Shown here: in pieces, positions 45,489 to 55,407 of the stretch
How the letters are laid out: each line of letters begins with the position of its first letter
Numbering within the stretch: the first letter of the stretch is position 1
From: Bursaphelenchus xylophilus
Taxonomy: Eukaryota > Nematoda > Chromadorea > Rhabditida > Aphelenchoididae
NCBI GenBank assembly: GCA_904066235.2
Contig: CAJFCV020000001.1
Location: forward strand, 9,424,001 to 9,488,000
DNA length: 64,000 nt
Direction of reading: 5' to 3'
Notes under the pieces: generated by a model
What the model was told of the DNA's origin: nothing
The model's input: the letters and a program-made list of their open reading frames with translations, nothing else
Database searches by the model: none
Position numbers and translations under genes: made by a program

Positions 45489-45679
45489 CTAGTCCTTCCG
45501 GAAAGTCGCCGGACGGAAATCGGCGACATGCACTCCACGAAAACGAAAGTTCACTTTGCACTGTGCAATTTCTTGCTTTTCGCACCGTGCAATAGGCTTT
45601 TTTCGGGTGTCGCTCGCACCCTGACTTTTTTCGCACAGTGCATGTCGCCCATTTCCGTCCGGCGACTTTCCGGAAGGAC
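45489..45679. mobile_element. CTAGTCCTTCCGG-family TIR element
   Basis: Ends CTAGTCCTTCCGGAAAGTCG inverted at the right; shares a TA with each neighbour. Other copies at 49798-49991 and 52763-52956. Confidence 0.8.
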
Positions 45680-45681
45680 TA

Positions 45682-46012
45682 CTAATCGCGCTCAAAAGTC
45701 CTGACAATTTTCGCACCGTGCGAAACATTGGGTTTTGGACGTCGCCCCTGCAAATTCGGGTTCGTCGCGCGCAAAAGTGCATGTCGCTAGTGCAAAAACG
45801 GGAAAGTGCGGCGACAAATTCGAAATGAAAGAAGAATGCACAGTGCGAAAGTTCGGGTTTTGGACCTCGCGCCCTCAAATTCGGGTTTGTCGCGCGCGAA
45901 AGTGTGCAAAAACGGGAAATCGCGGCGACAAATGCGAAGAGATGCACCGTGCGGATGAAATGAAAGAAGAATGCACGGTGCGAAAATTGTCAGGACTTTT
46001 GAGCGCGATTAG
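45682..46012. mobile_element. CTAATCGCGCTCAAAAGTCC-family TIR element
   Basis: Inverted ends CTAATCGCGCTCAAAAGTCC and TTAGTCGCGC-type inverse with TA beside them. A second copy, in the same arrangement, is at 52441-52760. Confidence 0.75.
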
Positions 46013-46026
46013 TAGTATTCAAGGTA

Positions 46027-47248
46027 CTAGTCCAGCAAAAAAGTCCGCGGAATGGCTGCACTACTAGTCGGGACAAAAAGTCCTGATAATTTTGCACCGT
46101 GCGGATTTGAACGTTTTGGGTTGTCGCTGCGAAAATCGCGAAAAAAATGTTTTGCACGGTGCATTTGAACCGAAAAGTGCATTTGCACAGTGCATTTTTG
46201 TTTGTTTTTGCCTTACGTCGCGCGCGATTCCCCACTTTTCGGAGCGACAAATCGTTTTTTCAGAGTGCGACAAAAACCGCGCAAAATCCGCACGGTGCAA
46301 AATTATCAGGACTTTTTGTCCCGACTAGTACGCTGTTCGCGCATGCACTGTGCAGTTTTCGGCCCGCACAGTGCAAAGTTTCAGGGTGCGCGCGACGGAA
46401 TTGGGCGCACGGTGCGAAAAGACGTTGCACAGTGCAATAAATTGAGTTCGTTTTGGGTTTGCACGGTGCGCTCGTTTTTGGCCAGATTTTGGTGGCGGCG
46501 CACGGTGCGGTTGGCTCCCCGATTGAATGCACAGTGCGGATATAAAATTACGTACGGCTTGGTTTAGGAGGGTAATAACTGTAGTAAATTGGGACATTTC
46601 TTGACTAAAATACATGATAATTATAAAATAATGGTTGCAGAAAGGATTGTGAATTTACTGGCGTTTTTTAGGGCTGTTTCAAACCAAAAATGTTGTCATA
46701 CAGTAATTTTAACGCCTTTTGAGTGCTGTTTTTTGCTAAAAAATACTTTATTTTAATTTTACAAGGATGTTGACAACTTTAGTGATTCAATAATCAATTT
46801 TAAGAATTTCAAGTGGAAATTTACCATCATTAATGCAACATTACACAGTAAAAATCTCAATTTCCGAAAGACCGCACAGTGCAAACCACAATCAATTTTA
46901 GTTCTGCACTGTGCAGACGGCCGAGAATTGCATGCTTCCCGCACTGTGCAAGCAAAAAAACCCCAAAAGAACGAACGATTTCCGAAGCAACAGCCCCAAT
47001 TTCGGCGACATGTCGCAGAAATTTCGATTTTCATTCGAAAATCGCTGCGATTTCGCAAGCGAAACGGAATTCCAGGATGCACTGTGCAAAAAGCCCAGAA
47101 ATGGCCGCACAGTGCCGATTTTAGCCCTTTGCACTGTGCAAAGTCAAAATGCACCGTGCGAAAAGTCTGTCGCGGGGGTATGCACTGTGCTGATTCAAAC
47201 TGCACAGTGCGGGGTGCGAAATCCATTCCGCGGACTTTTTTGCTGGAC
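46027..47248. mobile_element. CTAGTCCAGC-family long TIR element, interrupted
   Basis: Ends CTAGTCCAGCAAAAAAGTCC and the inverse at 47220-47248. Near its left end a 265-base element (46064-46328) is inserted at TA. An AT-rich central 350 bases differs from the GC-rich flanks and is shared with the intact copy at 48662-49567. Confidence 0.8.
46064..46328. mobile_element. CTAGTCGGGAC-family element nested in a longer one
   Basis: Copy of the 45228 family with complete inverted ends CTAGTCGGGACAAAAAGTCC and flanking TA, inside the 46027-47248 element. Confidence 0.8.
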
Positions 47249-47250
47249 TA

Positions 47251-48659
47251 TCAGTCTGGCCGAAAAAGAATTTCGCACCCCGAACCCCTCCGTCGCACGC
47301 ACTCCAAACCCCAATTTGCATCGCGGAGAAATTTGGGGCATGTCGCCGAAAAAACGAAGAAAGCGACGTGTCGCACGCGCGAAATCGGGGTTTCGGACCT
47401 GTTTTGCACAGTGCAGACGGTTGTTTTTGTTCACTTGCACTGTGCATTCACCAAATTTTAGCGATTTTTCCCTTTCGTCGCGGAAAATCTCCGATGTCGC
47501 GCGCAGGTTTGGATTTTCGGGTTGCGATTTGGAATCCTTCGATTGCGACCCCGCTCGATTGCGACCTCGCATCGATTGCGACCCCGCATCGATTGCGACC
47601 CAAAATGGGGTAAAGCGACCCCGGGATGAAAATTCTTTGATTCTCTTCGGGAAAAACTTGCTTTAGGGGTTTTCGAGGGTGCTGATTTCGAAAATCATGT
47701 TCATTTTTCCTCTAGTACTACATAGTACTGTCTGATACTATACAGTACGTAGTGAAAATATCGCTTTTGACGTTAAATACTCGATTTAGGGGTTTTCGAG
47801 GGTGCTGATTTCGAAAATCATGTTCATTTTTCCTCTAGTACTACATAGTACTGTCTGATACTATATAGTACGAAGTGAAAATATCGCTTTAGACGTTAAT
47901 GGTGTTGGTTTGATGCTTAGTACTCTTCAAAAGCACGTTTTAAAGACTTGGTGCTATATAGTACTGTTTGATACTATATAGTACGAAGTGAAAATATCGC
48001 TTTTGACGTTAATGGTGTTGTTTTGATGCTTAGTACTCTTCAAAAACACGTTTTAAAGACTTGGTGCTATATAGTACTGTCTGATACTATATAGTACGAA
48101 GTAAAAATAGGCGTACTAAGCTCCAGAACAACACCACGAACACCTAGAGGCCAACTTTACACCTCGTACTACATAGTATCAGATAGTACTATATAGCACC
48201 AGGTCTTTAAAACGTGTTTTTGAAGAGTACTAAGCATCAAAACAACACCATTAACGTCAAAAGCGATATTTTCACTTCGTACTATATAGTATCAAACAGT
48301 ACTATATAGCACCAAGTCTTTAAAACGTGTTTTTGAAGAGTACTAAGCATCAAAACAACACCATTAACGTCAAAAGCGATATTTTCACTTCGTACTATAT
48401 AGTATCAGACAGCACTATGTTGTACTAGAGGAAAAATGAACATCATTTTCGAAATCAGCACCCTCGAAAACCCCTAAAGCAAGTTTTTCCCGAAGAGAAT
48501 CGAGGAATTTTCATCCCGGGGTCGCTTTACCCCATTTTGGGTCGCAATCGATGCGGGGTCGCAATCGATGCTGGGTCGCAATCGATGCGGGGTCGCAATC
48601 GATGGAATTCTTGCGATTTTTGTGCGGAGGGGGGTGAAATTCTTTTTCGGCCAGACTGA
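47251..48659. mobile_element. Composite TCAGTCTGGCC element with stacked internal palindromes
   Basis: Outer inverted ends TCAGTCTGGCCGAAAAAGAA are flanked by TA. Moving inward there are short tandem units with TCGATTGCGACCCCG, then GGGGTTTTCGAGGGTGCTGA ends, then arrays of TAGTACT/GTACTATATAG motifs. The right half repeats the left half inverted, with the turn near 48120. A 320-base relative with the same outer ends is at 52119-52438. Confidence 0.75.
47536..47602. repeat. Short tandem repeat, unit about 17-19 bases
   Basis: Four successive units of the type TCGATTGCGACCCCGC. The inverted counterpart with units of GTCGCAATCGATGCGGG lies at 48540-48605, so the array is part of the composite element's arms. 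Confidence 0.75.
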
Positions 48660-48661
48660 TA

Positions 48662-49567
48662 CTAGTCCAGCAAAAAAGTCCGCGGAATGGCTGCACTGTG
48701 CTGTTCGCGCATGCACTGTGCATTTTTCGGCGCGCACAGTGCAAATTATAGGGTGCGCGCGACGGAATTGGGGGCACAGTGCGAAAAGACGTTTCAAAGT
48801 CATTGCACAGTGCAAAAAGTCCCCTTTTTTTGGGTTTGCACGGTGCGCTCGGTTTCGGCCGGATTTCGGCGACGGCGCACGGTGCGGTTGGCTCCCCGGT
48901 TGGATGCACAGTGCGGACTTCAAATTACGCTTAGGAGGTTAATAACTGCAGTAAATTAGGACATTGCTTGACTAAAATGCATGATAATTATAAAATGATG
49001 ACTGTAGAAAGGATTGTGTATTCAGTGGCGTTTTCTAAGGTTGTTTTAGACCAAAAATGTTGTCACACAGTAATTTTTGCACTTTTTGAGTGCATTTTTT
49101 GCGAAAAAAGATCATATTTTGACTCTACAAAGGTGTTGACAACTTTATTGACTCAATAATATATTTTGAGTCTTTAAAGTGTAAATTCACTACTTATCAT
49201 TAATTCAAGATTACACAGTAAAAAGCTCAATCTCCGGAGCGCCGCACAGTGCAAACCGAAGGAAACTTTGGGCTGCACTGTGCGCACATGTGCTTTTTCC
49301 CCCAAAATCATTCCGCACTGTGCAATCAGGTCAAAAAACGAACGATTTCCCAAGCGGCAGCCCCAATTTCGGCGACATGTCGCAAGAAATTTCGATTTTC
49401 CTTCAAAAATCGCTGCGATTTCCAAGGCGAAACAGAAATCCAAATTGCACTGTGCAAAATCCAAATGCACCGTGCGAAAAATCAATCGCGCGGTCTGCAC
49501 TGTTCTGATTCGAAACTGCACTGTGCGGGGTGCGAAATCCATTCCGCGGACTTTTTTGCTGGACTAG
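48662..49567. mobile_element. Intact CTAGTCCAGC-family long TIR element
   Basis: 906 bases, ends CTAGTCCAGCAAAAAAGTCC inverted, TA on both sides. GC-rich flanks with GCACNGTGC palindromes surround an AT-rich core (about 48930-49230) that has no useful open frame. Confidence 0.85.
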
Positions 49568-49569
49568 TA

Positions 49570-49795
49570 CTAGTCGCGACATAAAGTCCGTAGAATTTTT
49601 CGCGGCCCCCAAATTCCGTCGCGCTCCGAAATGTTGATTTGTCGCTGCGAAAAACGGGAATCGCGCGCGACAATAAGGCAAAATCAACAAAATTGCACAG
49701 TGCAAAATGTGTTTTCGGGTGAATGCACAGTGCAAAATGCTTTTTCGGGTTTATGCACAGTGCAGAAAATTCTACGGACTTTATGTCGCGACTAG
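49570..49795. mobile_element. CTAGTCGCGACATAAAGTCCG-family TIR element
   Basis: Inverted ends, TA shared with neighbours. A nearly identical copy is at 52959-53184. Confidence 0.8.
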
Positions 49796-49797
49796 TA

Positions 49798-49991
49798 CTA
49801 GTCCTTCCGGAAAGTCGCCGGACGGAAATCGGCGACACGCACTGTGAGAAAAAACTCAGGGTGCGAGCGACAGCTCGAAAAAGCCTATTGCACAGTGCAA
49901 AAAGCCAAAAATTGCACAGTGCAAAGTGAACTTTCGGTTTCGCGGAGTGCATGTCGCCGATTTCCGTCCGGCGACTTTCCGGAAGGACTAG
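49798..49991. mobile_element. CTAGTCCTTCCGG-family TIR element
   Basis: Same family as 45489-45679; directly joined to both neighbours through the CTAG-TA-CTAG junction. Confidence 0.8.
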
Positions 49992-49993
49992 TA

Positions 49994-50292
49994 CTAGTCG
50001 CGCCATAAAGTCCTGACACATTTTGCACCGTGCGAAAGTTCGGGGTTTGGACGTCGCGCCCCCAAATTCGGGTTTGTCGCGCGCGAAAGTGCACGTCGCT
50101 AGTGCAAAAACGGGAAATCGCGGCGACAAATGCGAAAAGATGCACTGTGCGGATGAAAATCAAAGAGAATGCACGGTGCGAAAGTTCGGGTTTTGGATGT
50201 CGCACCCCCAAATTCGGGTTTGTCGCGCGTGCGGATGAAATGAAAGAAGAATGCACGGTGCAAAATGTGTCAGGACTTTATGTCGCGACTAG
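49994..50292. mobile_element. CTAGTCGCG(A/C)CATAAAGTCCTGACA-family TIR element
   Basis: Inverted ends; the interior contains GTTCGGGGTTTGGACGTCGC. A second, rearranged copy is at 51691-52032 and a left-end fragment at 32817. Confidence 0.8.
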
Positions 50293-50294
50293 TA

Positions 50295-50488
50295 CTAGTC
50301 GCGGAAAAAAGTCCTGGGATTTTCTCGCGCCCCCCAAATTCCGTCGCGCTCCGAAAAGTTGATTTGTCGCGGGACTCGCGCGCGACAATAAGGCAAAATC
50401 AACAAAATTGCACTGTGCAAAAGCACTTTTCGGGTTCATGCACAGTGCAGAGTCGCAGAAAAATCCCAGGACTTTTTTCCGCGACTAG
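50295..50488. mobile_element. CTAGTCGCGGAAAAAAGTCC-family TIR element
   Basis: Second copy of the 44938 family, here un-nested in the chain. Confidence 0.8.
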
Positions 50489-50493
50489 TACTA

Positions 50494-50761
50494 TTACGCT
50501 TTTTCAAAAGTGCAGACACATTTTGTCGTGGGCCGCACTGTGCACAAAACCCCCTTTTGCGGGGTGCATTTTGATCTTTTGCACTGTGCAACCGGATATC
50601 GCTGCGACGCAAGCTTTTCTCAACGGAGCCGGCGCGAATTTTTTGAAATTGCACAGTGCAAAATGTTTCGAATCGGATCGCGTCGCGCGGGGAACACGAA
50701 ACTTGCACTGTGCGGTGCAAAAAAAGCCGGAAAATGTGTCTGCACTTTTGAAAAAGCGTAA
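50494..50761. mobile_element. TTACGCTTTTTC-family TIR element
   Basis: 268 bases with four interior GCACTGTGC/GCACAGTGC palindromes; TA on each side. Confidence 0.8.
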
Positions 50762-50763
50762 TA

Positions 50764-50956
50764 CTAGTCCTTCCGTAAAGTCGCTGGAATGTTTTCGGCG
50801 ACATGCACTCCGCGAAAACGAAAGTTCACTTTGCACTGTGCAATTTTTGGCTTTTTGCACTGTGCAATAAGCTTTTCGAGCTGTCGCTCGCACCCTGAGT
50901 TTTCTTGCACAGTGCGCGTCGCCGAAATCATTCCAGCGACTTTACGGAAGGACTAG
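50764..50956. mobile_element. CTAGTCCTTCCGTAAAGTCGC-family TIR element
   Basis: Variant of the CTAGTCCTTCCGG family with CGTAAAGTCGCTGGAATG instead of CGGAAAGTCGCCGGACGG. Second copy at 51501-51688. Confidence 0.8.
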
Positions 50957-50958
50957 TA

Positions 50959-51224
50959 CTAGTCGGGACAAAAAGTCCTGATAATTTTGCACCGTGCGGA
51001 TTTGAACGTTTTGGGTTGTCGCTGCAAAACTCGCGAAAAAAAGTGTTTTGCACGGTGCATTTGACCCGAAAAGTGCATTTGCACAGTGCATTTTGTTTGT
51101 TTTTGCCTTATTGTCGCACGCGATTCCCATTTTTCGAAGCGACAAATCGTTTTTTTCAGAGTGCGACAGAAACGGAGAAAAATCCGCACAGTGCAAAATT
51201 ATCAAGACTTTTTGTCCCGACTAG
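50959..51224. mobile_element. CTAGTCGGGAC-family TIR element
   Basis: Third copy of the family at 45228 and 46064, complete ends. Confidence 0.8.
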
Positions 51225-51229
51225 TACTA

Positions 51230-51498
51230 TTACGCTTTTTCAAAAGTGCAGACACATTTTGTCGTGGGCCGCACCGTGCACAAAGCTCCCTTTTGCGGGG
51301 TGCATTTTGACCTTTTGCACTGTGCAACCGGATATCGCTGCGACGCAAGCTTTTCTCAACGGAGCCGGCGCGAATTTTTTGAAATTGCACAGTGCAAAAA
51401 TGTTTCGAATCGGATCGCGTCGCGCGGGGAACACGAAACTTGCACTGTGCGGTGCAAAAAAGGCCGGAAAATGTGTCTGCACTTTTGAAAAAGCGTAA
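51230..51498. mobile_element. TTACGCTTTTTC-family TIR element
   Basis: Nearly identical to 50494-50761, suggesting recent movement or segmental duplication of this part of the chain. Confidence 0.8.
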
Positions 51499-51500
51499 TA

Positions 51501-51688
51501 GTCCTTCCGTAAAGTCGCTGGAATGATTTCGGCGACGCGCACTGTGCAAGAAAACTCAGGGTGCGAGCGACAGCTCGAAAAAGCTTATTGCACAGTGCAA
51601 AAAGCCAAAAATTGCACAGTGCAAAGTGAACTTTCGTTTTCGCGGAGTGCATGTCGCCGAAAACATTCCAGCGACTTTACGGACGGAC
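51501..51688. mobile_element. GTCCTTCCGTAAAGTCGC-family TIR element
   Basis: Copy of 50764-50956 in reverse orientation, judged from the asymmetric interior. Confidence 0.75.
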
Positions 51689-51690
51689 TA

Positions 51691-52032
51691 CTAGTCGCGA
51701 CATAAAGTCCTGACACATTTTGCACCGTGCATTCTTCTTTCATTTCATCCGCACTGTGCATCTTTTCGCATTTGTCGCCCCGATTTCCCGTTTTTGCACT
51801 AGCGACGTGGACTTTCGCGCGCGACAAACCCGAATTTGCGGGCGCGACATCCCAAACCCGAACTTTCGCACTGTGCATTCTTCTTTCATTTCGCATTTGT
51901 CGCCGCAATTTCCCGTTTTTGCACTAGCGACATGCACTTTTGCGCGCGACGAACCCGAATTTGGGGGCGCGACGTCCAAACCCCGAACTTTCGCACGGTG
52001 CAAAATGTGTCAGGACTTTATGGCGCGACTAG
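51691..52032. mobile_element. CTAGTCGCGACATAAAGTCCTGACA-family TIR element
   Basis: Relative of 49994-50292 in the opposite orientation and with an internally repeated block (TTTGTCGCC...CACTAGCGAC). Confidence 0.75.
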
Positions 52033-52037
52033 TATTA

Positions 52038-52118
52038 CTAGTCCAGCAAAAAAGTCCGCGGAATGGCTGCACTGTGCTGTTCGCGCATGCACTGTGCATT
52101 TTTCGGCGCGCACAGATA
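52038..52118. mobile_element. Left-end fragment of the CTAGTCCAGC family
   Basis: About 80 bases identical to the start of 48662-49567, cut off at the TA where the next element begins. Confidence 0.75.
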
Positions 52119-52438
52119 TCAGTCTGGCCGAAAAAGAACCGGCCCCCCTCGCGCCTCGAAATCGCCACCTCGAAATTGAATGTCTTTGCGATGCATCGCA
52201 AAAGTGCGCGCGACATCGAAAGATCGCTGAATTTGTGGGAATTTTCTTGATTGCACAGTGCGAAACAGCAGAAAAAGGGCATTTGCACTGTGCAAAACCC
52301 ACTTTTATCGCTGGCGATGCGTTGTTTTTGCTCTTTCTTTCGGCGACGCCCTCCAAATTTCTCCGCGATGCAAATTGGGCTTTGGAGTGAGTGCGACGGA
52401 AGGGTTCGGGGAGGCCGGTTCTTTTTCGGCCAGACTGA
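52119..52438. mobile_element. TCAGTCTGGCC-family TIR element, short form
   Basis: 320 bases with the same outer ends as the composite at 47251-48659 and TA on each side, but lacking the nested palindromes. Confidence 0.8.
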
Positions 52439-52440
52439 TA

Positions 52441-52760
52441 CTAATCGCGCTCAAAAGTCCTGACAATTTTCGCACCGTGCGAAAATTCGGGTTTTGGACG
52501 TCGCGCCCCCAAATTCGGGTTTGTCGCTCGCGAAAGTGTGCAAAAACGGGAAATCGCGGCGAGAAATGCGAAATGAAAGAAGAATGCACAGTGCGAAAGT
52601 TCGGGTTTGGGACCTCGCGCCCTCAAATTCGGGTTTGTCGCGCGCGAAAGTGTGCAAAAACGGGAAATCGCGGCGACAATTGCGAAGAGATGCACCGTGC
52701 GGATGAAATGAAAGAAGAATGCACGGTGCGAAAATTGTCAGGACTTTTGAGCGCGGTTAG
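52441..52760. mobile_element. CTAATCGCGCTC-family TIR element
   Basis: Second copy of 45682-46012, ends inverted, TA-flanked. Confidence 0.75.
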
Positions 52761-52762
52761 TA

Positions 52763-52956
52763 CTAGTCCTTCCGGAAAGTCGCCGGACGGAAATCGGCGA
52801 CATGCACTCTGCGAAATCGAAAGTTCACTTTGCACTGTGCAATTTTTGGCTTTTTGCACAGTGCAATAAGCTTTTTCGAGCTGTCGCTCGCACCCTGAGT
52901 TTTTTCTCACAGTGCATGTCGCCAATTTCCGTCCGGCGACTTTCCGGAAGGACTAG
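52763..52956. mobile_element. CTAGTCCTTCCGG-family TIR element
   Basis: Third complete copy; close to 49798-49991 in length and interior. Confidence 0.8.
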
Positions 52957-52958
52957 TA

Positions 52959-53184
52959 CTAGTTGCGACATAAAGTCCGTAGAATTTTTCGCGGCCCCCA
53001 AATTCCGTCGCGCTCCGAAATGTTGATTTGTCGCTGCGAAAAACGGGAATCGCGCGCGACAATAAGGCAAAATCAACAAAATTGCACAGTGCAAAATGTG
53101 TTTTCGGGTGAATGCACAGTGCAAAATGCTTTTTCGGGTTTATGCACAGTGCAGAAAATTCTACGGACTTTATGTCGCGACTAG
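52959..53184. mobile_element. CTAGT(C/T)GCGACATAAAGTCCG-family TIR element
   Basis: Near-identical to 49570-49795. The preceding neighbour is of the same family as the one that follows 49570-49795, so order is not simply duplicated. Confidence 0.8.
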
Positions 53185-53186
53185 TA

Positions 53187-53343
53187 TTAGCATTTTCACA
53201 AAGTGCCTGGACATTTGTCGCGGTGCGCGACAATTTGCACAGTGCGATCGGCTTTTTTTGAGGTTTGCACGGCGCGCAAAAGCCAAAAATTCGAGATGCA
53301 CTGTGCGAAAGCGAAAAAATGACCGGGCACTTTGTGAAAATGC
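53187..53343. mobile_element. TTAGCATTTTCACAAAGTGCC-family TIR element
   Basis: Ends AGCATTTTCACAAAGTGCC and inverse GGCACTTTGTGAAAATGCT. Carries GCACAGTGC and GCACTGTGC in the interior. Seen once in the window. Confidence 0.7.
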
Positions 53344-53502
53344 TTCGTAAAGTCGCTGTGATTTCGGCGGCGTGCACTGTGCAATGCAAGGAAGGGCGGG
53401 ATGCGGGCGGCAGACAAAAAATCCTGTTGCGCTGTGCAAGGTGCACCTTTGTTTTTCACATTGCATGTTGCAAAAATCGTTCCAGCGGCTTTACGAACGA
53501 AC
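53344..53502. mobile_element. Diverged relative of the CCTTCCGTAAAGTCGC family
   Basis: Left CTTCGTAAAGTCGCTGTGAT and inverted right CCAGCGGCTTTACGAACGAA pair imperfectly; the interior includes GTGCACTGTGCAATG. Confidence 0.6.
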
Positions 53503-53812
53503 TATTATCGAAAGAGCCGTGAAACAAAAAAATTGCGTGTGTGGTCATAAAATGCTTCGTTCGGTGTGGAACGCCAAATTGCTGCTTCTGATGCGTTTTC
53601 AACGAACTGACATTTGGAGTCCTCGAGATACAACTGTAGGCGCGATTGTGTACTGCAAATTTTTATAACGATTTTTATGTCCATAGAAATTCAGGTGTAT
53701 GTAATGTAACTATGTAAGTTCTGTCGTCTTGGTCAGTCTATTGAACGACTGAAAATTATTGCAGTCCAATACGGTCAGGGTAAAATGCAGTTACGATGAT
53801 TGATCGCACAAT

Positions 53813-53999
53813 ACTGTCCGTCCGGAAACTCGCCGGACTGAAATCGGCGACACGCACTATGAGAAAACGAAGGTTCACTTTGCACCGTGCAATTTCTTGC
53901 TTTTTGCACCGTGCGCTTTTTTCGACTGTCGCTCGCGCCCTGACTTTTTTCGCACAGTGCAAGCGCCAAAAATCAGCCCGGTGACTTTCTGGCAGGACT
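53813..53999. mobile_element. Diverged relative of the CTAGTCCTTCCGG family
   Basis: Ends GTCCGTCCGGAAACTCGCCG and inverted CCCGGTGACTTTCTGGCAGGAC pair with mismatches; it marks the right edge of the cluster. Confidence 0.6.
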
Positions 54000-54254
54000 A
54001 TTAAGTGACGTGATAAAAGATAGGAAAGGAGTTTCGAGTGAGTGACGCATGGCCCTGTCTGGATAAATCAGCGCTACCGTCAAAGTAACTTCCCTTGCTC
54101 GAAGCATCGCTCATGGACTACCAAGGCCATCTCTTTCCTTTCGAGTACCCCTTGATTTTTCCATAGCATCCTCGAAAATATCCGTCCTTCCCAAAACTTT
54201 CCCATCACCTCATCTAAATCAATAAATTCCCTCTTACTTGTCCAACAACAATTT

Positions 54255-54525
54255 AAGGCGCGTGCGTTCTACTTCTCTTCGGACTTCCTCGCAGAAAACC
54301 CGCATTTCTTGTCTGTGGGCCCGCTAGACAAGAAACGCGCAATTCTTGTCTAAAATTGCGTAACGTTGCGCAATATTGCGCAATTTTCTGCTCTCTCCCC
54401 GTGAAGATTTTTTCTTTTTTTCTCTGCTCAGCCAAGAATTGCGCATTTCTTGTCTAGCGGGCCCACAGACAAGAAATGCGGGTTTTCTGCGGGAAGTCCG
54501 AAGAGAAGTAGAACGCACGCGCCTT
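54255..54525. mobile_element. MITE with about 95-base terminal inverted repeats
   Basis: Left AAGGCGCGTGCGTTCTACTT and right inverse ...GAACGCACGCGCCTT; arms continue through GGGCCCGCTAGACAAGAAA. Flanked by ATTT on both sides, a possible target duplication. Internal AATTGCGC motifs repeat. Unrelated in sequence to the GCACNGTGC elements. Confidence 0.75.
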
Positions 54526-55407
54526 ATTTATTAACAGAGCCGAAGTTATCGCTCTGATTGTCGACACTCCGCCCGTTCTGATGTACATATGTGTTGTGGG
54601 AGTTCAGATGGTAAATTACAGTCATGTTCGCAAAGATTTTTTGGAAGAAGGGGCGGTTCCAAAACGGGTCAAAGCTTCATCTGACAATTGCTGCCTTTTA
54701 GCCAAACATATATCTCAGTAGCCTAACTAGTGCTGATTTATGAGACGTACGCTCTGTATTATAACCACGCATAAAAGAGCCAATGATTTGACAGGATTCT
54801 GAGTTCAGATCCAAGCAACAGTCCATCTCCAGGAGGGTATTTTTAAGTCCCTCTTGGAATTTTCAAAGGTCTACGTTCTTGCCGTTATTACTAAATGGTA
54901 ACACAGTTACGAATGGTGTTTATACATACTACAATGGTCAGCTGCCGGCAGCGGACAAAACGAAAACCAGTTTTTGGGCTACCGAGACGACACGTTAAGC
55001 CATGCGAAACAAAGATGTTAGTAAAAAGTTGCCAAACACTTCGAATATGATCCACTTCCCCCGACAGTTTTACAGCTTGGGCATCGACGAGTGTAACAGA
55101 CATCAGTCCCATAAACTTGCGTACTGTCTTCAGGGCAGAAACTTTAATACATTTGAACATCCAAAAAGCGACTCCAAAAAATCTTTTAATCCTATTTAAC
55201 TCCTTTGATATGCCTGCTGAAGTCATCGCTCAGCATTGGTTTTGTAGGGGCTATGTGACAGTTACTAAGCATGGATATAGCAGTTATTGTTTGTCAATCT
55301 CGAAAAAGTTTTGGCACAAAGAAGAAATCGTAACAAATTCAAAAAACTGATTAGCCAGCCTAAAAAATTCCCGAATCCAATTTCTCGATCGCAAATTTAT
55401 TGGTCGT
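54526..55407. other. Intergenic, about 880 bases, nothing recognised
   Basis: Lies between the MITE and the phosphatase stop codon. A minus-strand open frame at 54891-55226 has no recognisable domain and no in-phase splice partners. Confidence 0.35.

Noticed and set aside
44100..53999. Many long open frames, for example 44163-44951 (262 codons) and 46911-47666 (251 codons)
   Set aside because: They lie wholly within TIR elements, recur in every frame and orientation as the elements repeat, and show no domain. GC-rich repeats with few stop triplets explain them.
44172..53999. Possible CRISPR-like array because of the recurring palindrome
   Set aside because: Spacing is irregular, the motif lies inside TIR elements of different families, there are no unique spacers of constant length, and the genome is eukaryotic.
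54891..55226. 111-codon minus-strand frame between the MITE and the phosphatase
   Set aside because: No domain, poor codon pattern and no splice partner.
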